Shown here piece by piece: positions 7,009-10,050 of a DNA stretch of 10,050 bases; positions within the stretch are counted from its first letter, which is position 1; every line of letters starts with the position of its first letter. The notes beneath the pieces were generated by a model that had not been told where the DNA came from, made no database searches, and worked only from the letters and a program-made list of their open reading frames with translations. Where the stretch lies: positions 1-10,050 of the forward strand of contig JALWJV010000361.1 in the NCBI GenBank assembly GCA_026996955.1, in the 5' to 3' direction. This DNA is from Deltaproteobacteria bacterium (GTDB lineage Bacteria; Desulfobacterota; Dissulfuribacteria; Dissulfuribacterales; QOAL01). A program made the translations under genes and the position numbers.

Positions 7009-7650
7009 TTATCTGGAGCGCATGAACTTGTGGCCGTTAAATATTGAGGAGATAATGCCCTCGCCAGTGACAATATCGTTCCATACGCTCATATAGACAT
7101 GAATCAGGGCAAAGAGCATGAAGTACCACATGAGCAGGTAGTGGATGAACCTGGCATGCTGCTGCGGGCCTGTAACAGAAAGGCCGATACTCTGAATCAG
7201 TACATTTTCAGGATACAGCATGTAAAAACCGGAGATTATCTGCACCGCTGCTGCAATAAAGGTAATAATATAGGCGGTCCCTGCAAGCACATTGTGCCCA
7301 AGCCGTTCTTCATGGCCCTTTGAAACATAAAGATAGTTTTTTATTGTGCCAGCCAGGCTCTTGAGGTTTCGTGGTGTTACAGGGGCAAAATCAGAGATGC
7401 GCTCCTGACTGTTACCAAAGATCAGGAGGTAGAGCCTTGCAAGCAGTGCTGCAAGAAATACAAATCCTGCAATGAAATGTAGGTAGCGCATCATTGCCAC
7501 AGGAAACTCCCCGGTATTTTCAAGCCAGGTATTGGTCCACGGGAAGTGGATATAAAAACCTGTAACCACCAGCACTGTGATGGAGAGCGCAAATGCCCAG
7601 TGATAAAGCCTGAGCAATACACTCCAGGCATATTTTCTTTCATACTGCAT
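7009..7650 (-). CDS. hyaC: Ni/Fe-hydrogenase b-type cytochrome subunit
   Basis: Membrane diheme cytochrome b that anchors the periplasmic hydrogenase and passes electrons from H2 to the quinone pool; 213 residues. About four hydrophobic helices are visible (roughly 17-37, 52-77, 120-145, 167-192). The N-terminal RLYHWAFA motif (His17) and RYLHFIAG (His58) are typical of the HyaC/HupC family. Further His residues in or near helices are His119, His165, His170 and His184 (LIHVYMSVWND), giving enough candidates for two b hemes; I cannot assign ligands with certainty. The C-terminus GEGIISSIFNGHKF is also family-like. The gene starts 10 nt after the large-subunit stop, behind a strong AGGAGG that overlaps that stop. 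Its presence marks this as a membrane-bound, quinone-linked uptake enzyme rather than a soluble periplasmic one. Confidence 0.95.
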   Translation of the reverse strand: MQYERKYAWSVLLRLYHWAFALSITVLVVTGFYIHFPWTNTWLENTGEFPVAMMRYLHFIAGFVFLAALLARLYLLIFGNSQERISDFAPVTPRNLKSLAGTIKNYLYVSKGHEERLGHNVLAGTAYIITFIAAAVQIISGFYMLYPENVLIQSIGLSVTGPQQHARFIHYLLMWYFMLFALIHVYMSVWNDIVTGEGIISSIFNGHKFMRSR

Positions 7651-7656
7651 GGTTGG

Positions 7657-7662
7657 CCTCCT
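7657..7662 (-). promoter_or_regulatory. cytochrome b ribosome binding site overlapping the large-subunit stop codon
   Basis: Minus-strand AGGAGG lies 6 bases before ATG 7650, and its first two bases belong to the TAG stop of the large subunit (7661-7663). The site needs no extra spacer between the two genes and suggests coupled translation. Confidence 0.75.
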
Positions 7663-9370
7663 ATCCCAGTTTCATTGCCTGAACGGAACTGATCTCGGTT
7701 CCAGCAGGTGTAACCATGTGCACGGCACAGGCTATACAGGGATCAAACGAGTGGACAGTCCTTAACACCTCAAGCGGCCTTTCAGGATCAGCCACCGGGT
7801 TTTCGAGCAGGGATGCCTCATAGGGCCCTTCCTTGCCTCCATCATCACGGGGACCGGCATTCCAGGTTGAAGGTACCACGCACTGGTAATTCTTGATTTT
7901 TCCATCCTCTATTACAATCCAGTGCGAGAGCGTGCCCCTGGGTGCCTCATGGAAACCAAATCCCTGCTGTTGGCCCTTTGGAAATACAGGAGGATTGAAT
8001 ATCTCAAGGTCGCCCTTTCCTATATTGTCCACAAGAAGCTGCCAGTGTTTAAGGGCAAGGTCGGCAAGGATGGCAGCCCTGATTGCCCGTCCCAGGTGGC
8101 GGCCCGGTGTGGAGTGAAGCGCTGAGGCATCTACCCTGGTGCGTGCAATGGAGCTTACCTGTTCAAGTGCGTAATCCACATACTTTTTACAAAGCTTATG
8201 GCCCTGGGCATAACCTGTCAGGACCTGGGCAAGGGGACCTACCTGCATTGGCTCACCCATAAAACGCGGCGCCTTGATCCATGAGTACTTGCCGTCATCC
8301 TGGAAGTCTGTATATGCAGGCACTGTCTCTTCCTCGTATGGGTGTTTGGTCCAGTTGCCGTCATACCATGCGCGGGCAATGCATTCCTTTACATTTTTTT
8401 CAAAGTATGGATCATCAAAACTCTTGAAAGGTTTTATAGAACCAAGGTCACCTGCCATGATTGTTCCGCCTGGAAGGTCAAACTCGGTCCCTCTGGTATC
8501 AAGGGGCATGTCCGGAACTGCAAGATAGTTGGTCACGCCGGAACCATACTGGAGCCAGTCACTGTACAGGGCGCCAATGGCTATAACGTCAGGCAGATAG
8601 ACCTTCTGGATAAAATCCCGGACCTCGGCGGTTAGCTGCTTTACAAAGTAGAGCCGTTCAATGTTAAGCGTTGTCTCATTATCCGGGTTTATTGCAGCCG
8701 TGACCCCGCCGACACACATGTTCTGTATGTGCGGGTTTTTGCCTGATATTATGGCAATTGCCTGGTCAGCCTTTCTCTGAAAATCAAGGGCCTCAAGGTA
8801 ATGGGAGACAGCCATCAGATTTGCCTCAGGTGGCAGTTTCATGGCCGGGTGTCCCCAGTAGCCGTTTGCAAATGGCCCAAGCTGTCCTGAATCAACAATG
8901 GCCTGGACCTTCTGCTGCACCTGCTTGAAGCGGTCATAGCTGTTGTTTGGCCAGTCTGAAAGGCTTTCTGCAAGTTTCACGGTCTTTTTTATATCTGCCT
9001 TTAACGCAGATACCACATCCACCCAGTCCAGGGCAGACAGCACATAAAAGTGGACGATATGATCGTGCAGGGTGTGAAGGGCAACAACAAGGTTCCTGAT
9101 ATACTGGGCGTTAAGGGGAATCTCCATGCCAAGGGCATTTTCCACTGCCCTTACAGAGGCAATTGCATGAACTGTGGTGCACACACCACATATGCGCTGG
9201 GTAAATAGCCACGCGTCTCTGGGGTCACGCCCCTTAAGAATTACCTCGATTCCCCGCCACATCTGTCCTGATGACCATGCTTTTGTGATCTTACCGCCGT
9301 CAACCTCTGCGTCTATCCTGAGATGGCCCTCAATTCTGGTAATAGGGTCCACCACTATTCGCTGTGCCAT
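7661..9370 (-). CDS. hyaB: [NiFe] hydrogenase large (catalytic) subunit, group 1
   Basis: Carries the Ni-Fe(CN)2CO site that splits H2; 569 residues as precursor. The N-terminal VDPITRIEGHL contains Glu14, at the position of the proton-transfer glutamate in group 1 enzymes. The L1 motif RICGVCTTVH supplies Cys61 and Cys64; the L2 motif HSFDPCIACAVH supplies Cys545 and Cys548, so all four nickel ligands are present. The predicted cleavage is after His551, releasing an 18-residue tail that begins MVTPAG; the protease two genes downstream is the obvious partner. The gene follows the small subunit by 18 nt with GGGAGG 7 nt before the ATG. It has no signal peptide, as expected: it is exported by riding on the small subunit. 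Length and motifs fit an intact group 1 membrane-bound uptake enzyme; the exact subgroup (1b, 1c or other) needs a tree. Confidence 0.97.
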   Translation of the reverse strand: MAQRIVVDPITRIEGHLRIDAEVDGGKITKAWSSGQMWRGIEVILKGRDPRDAWLFTQRICGVCTTVHAIASVRAVENALGMEIPLNAQYIRNLVVALHTLHDHIVHFYVLSALDWVDVVSALKADIKKTVKLAESLSDWPNNSYDRFKQVQQKVQAIVDSGQLGPFANGYWGHPAMKLPPEANLMAVSHYLEALDFQRKADQAIAIISGKNPHIQNMCVGGVTAAINPDNETTLNIERLYFVKQLTAEVRDFIQKVYLPDVIAIGALYSDWLQYGSGVTNYLAVPDMPLDTRGTEFDLPGGTIMAGDLGSIKPFKSFDDPYFEKNVKECIARAWYDGNWTKHPYEEETVPAYTDFQDDGKYSWIKAPRFMGEPMQVGPLAQVLTGYAQGHKLCKKYVDYALEQVSSIARTRVDASALHSTPGRHLGRAIRAAILADLALKHWQLLVDNIGKGDLEIFNPPVFPKGQQQGFGFHEAPRGTLSHWIVIEDGKIKNYQCVVPSTWNAGPRDDGGKEGPYEASLLENPVADPERPLEVLRTVHSFDPCIACAVHMVTPAGTEISSVQAMKLG

Positions 9371-9388
9371 TTTGCTACCTCCCGCACG

Positions 9389-10050
9389 TTATTCCTGGTC
9401 CTCTGATTTTGAACCGGATGCCAGTTTCCTGCCTATGCCAACTGCTGCATGAATCCCCACCGCAGCCGCAGTTACACCAAGTATCTTTGCCCCGGCTGAT
9501 CCGGCGCTTTCAACGATACCGCCACCAGGGATCTTCACATCAGGAAGCCTCTCATAAAACGGCCCCATGTTATCCCAGAAGTCAGGCTCAGTGCAGCCAA
9601 TGCAGCCGTGCCCTACACCCACAGGCCATACGCCCACGTCATTGAACCTTATGGCAGGGCAGTTGGAAAAGGTGCCAGGCCCCTTGCAGCCCACCTTGTA
9701 CAGGCAGTACCCCTTCAGGTGTCCCTCATCTCCAAACTGCTGGGCAAAGCGTCCCTCGTCAAAATGTGCCCTGCGTTCACACTGGTCATGAATCTTCCTG
9801 CCATAGGCAAACAGGGGCCTGTTCATGTGATCAAGTGCCGGGAGTTTGTTGAATGTGAAGTAATGGAGCACTGTGCCAAGGAAGGAAACAGGATTGGGGG
9901 GACAGCCAGGGACATTCACAACAGTTTTTTTCTTGAGGAGTTCCTGCACACCAACAGCACCGGTGGGGTTGGGCTCTGCTGCCTGAACTCCGCCGAAAGC
10001 CGCGCATGTGCCAATGGCAATCACTGCCGCAGCCCTTGGGCCGACCTCGT
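9389..10050 (-). CDS. hyaA: [NiFe] hydrogenase small subunit, 5'-truncated by window edge
   Basis: Iron-sulfur subunit carrying electrons from the Ni-Fe site to the cytochrome b. The frame continues to the right edge (residues EVGPRAAAV precede the GTG at 10024, which is internal), so the start, the Tat signal and the first two proximal-cluster Cys lie outside the window. Counting from the first complete codon: proximal-cluster Cys15 (GTCAAFGG) and Cys49 (PGCPPNP); distal cluster His87, Cys90, Cys115, Cys121 (GYCLYKVGCKGP); medial cluster Cys130, Cys149, Cys152 (GHGCIGC), the usual three-Cys [3Fe-4S] set. The position that is an extra Cys in oxygen-tolerant enzymes (GTCASWGC in the Ralstonia type) is Gly here. 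A hydrophobic helix at about 186-206, followed by a charged tail, is the C-terminal membrane anchor, consistent with the cytochrome b partner. Confidence 0.95.
   Translation of the reverse strand, partial: EVGPRAAAVIAIGTCAAFGGVQAAEPNPTGAVGVQELLKKKTVVNVPGCPPNPVSFLGTVLHYFTFNKLPALDHMNRPLFAYGRKIHDQCERRAHFDEGRFAQQFGDEGHLKGYCLYKVGCKGPGTFSNCPAIRFNDVGVWPVGVGHGCIGCTEPDFWDNMGPFYERLPDVKIPGGGIVESAGSAGAKILGVTAAAVGIHAAVGIGRKLASGSKSEDQE

Noticed and set aside
7893..8635. Plus-strand open frames opposite the hydrogenase large subunit
   Set aside because: They overlap a complete, motif-verified gene, have no recognisable domain and no supporting ribosome site; they are shadows.

Overview
The window looks like a chromosomal segment from a Gram-negative anaerobe. 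It pairs a tripartite RND efflux system, which needs an outer membrane, with a membrane-bound group 1 [NiFe] uptake hydrogenase. Protein style and gene order suggest a deltaproteobacterium (Desulfobacterota or a relative). That placement is an impression from sequence, not a database result. Both gene clusters run off the window edges, so neither cluster's promoter is visible.

Left half, + strand (1-5226): three overlapping genes encode a TolC-type outer membrane factor (5' end missing), a lipoprotein membrane fusion protein and a 1084-residue inner-membrane RND pump. The gene overlaps of 14 and 8 nt indicate one translationally coupled operon. The pump carries the proton-relay Asp pair typical of drug/hydrophobe exporters rather than metal exporters.

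Middle (5227-5476): there is no gene between the two convergent operons. The stretch is dominated by an imperfect inverted repeat of about 177 bp (5289-5465), which folds into one long hairpin. It resembles a MITE or REP-type element and may also act as a two-way terminator.

Right half, - strand (10050 down to 5477): the order of transcription is hydrogenase small subunit (5' part missing), large subunit, cytochrome b subunit, maturation endopeptidase, hypA, hypB. Spacing is tight (8 nt overlap to 35 nt gap). The small and large subunits split H2 in the periplasm, and the cytochrome b passes electrons to the quinone pool. HypA and HypB supply nickel to the large subunit. The endopeptidase then trims the large subunit's C-terminus.

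The most unusual points are a HypA of only 81 residues that appears to have lost its whole zinc-binding domain by a clean internal deletion, and the large inverted repeat between the operons. The rest is conventional, with a few family-level oddities noted as findings.
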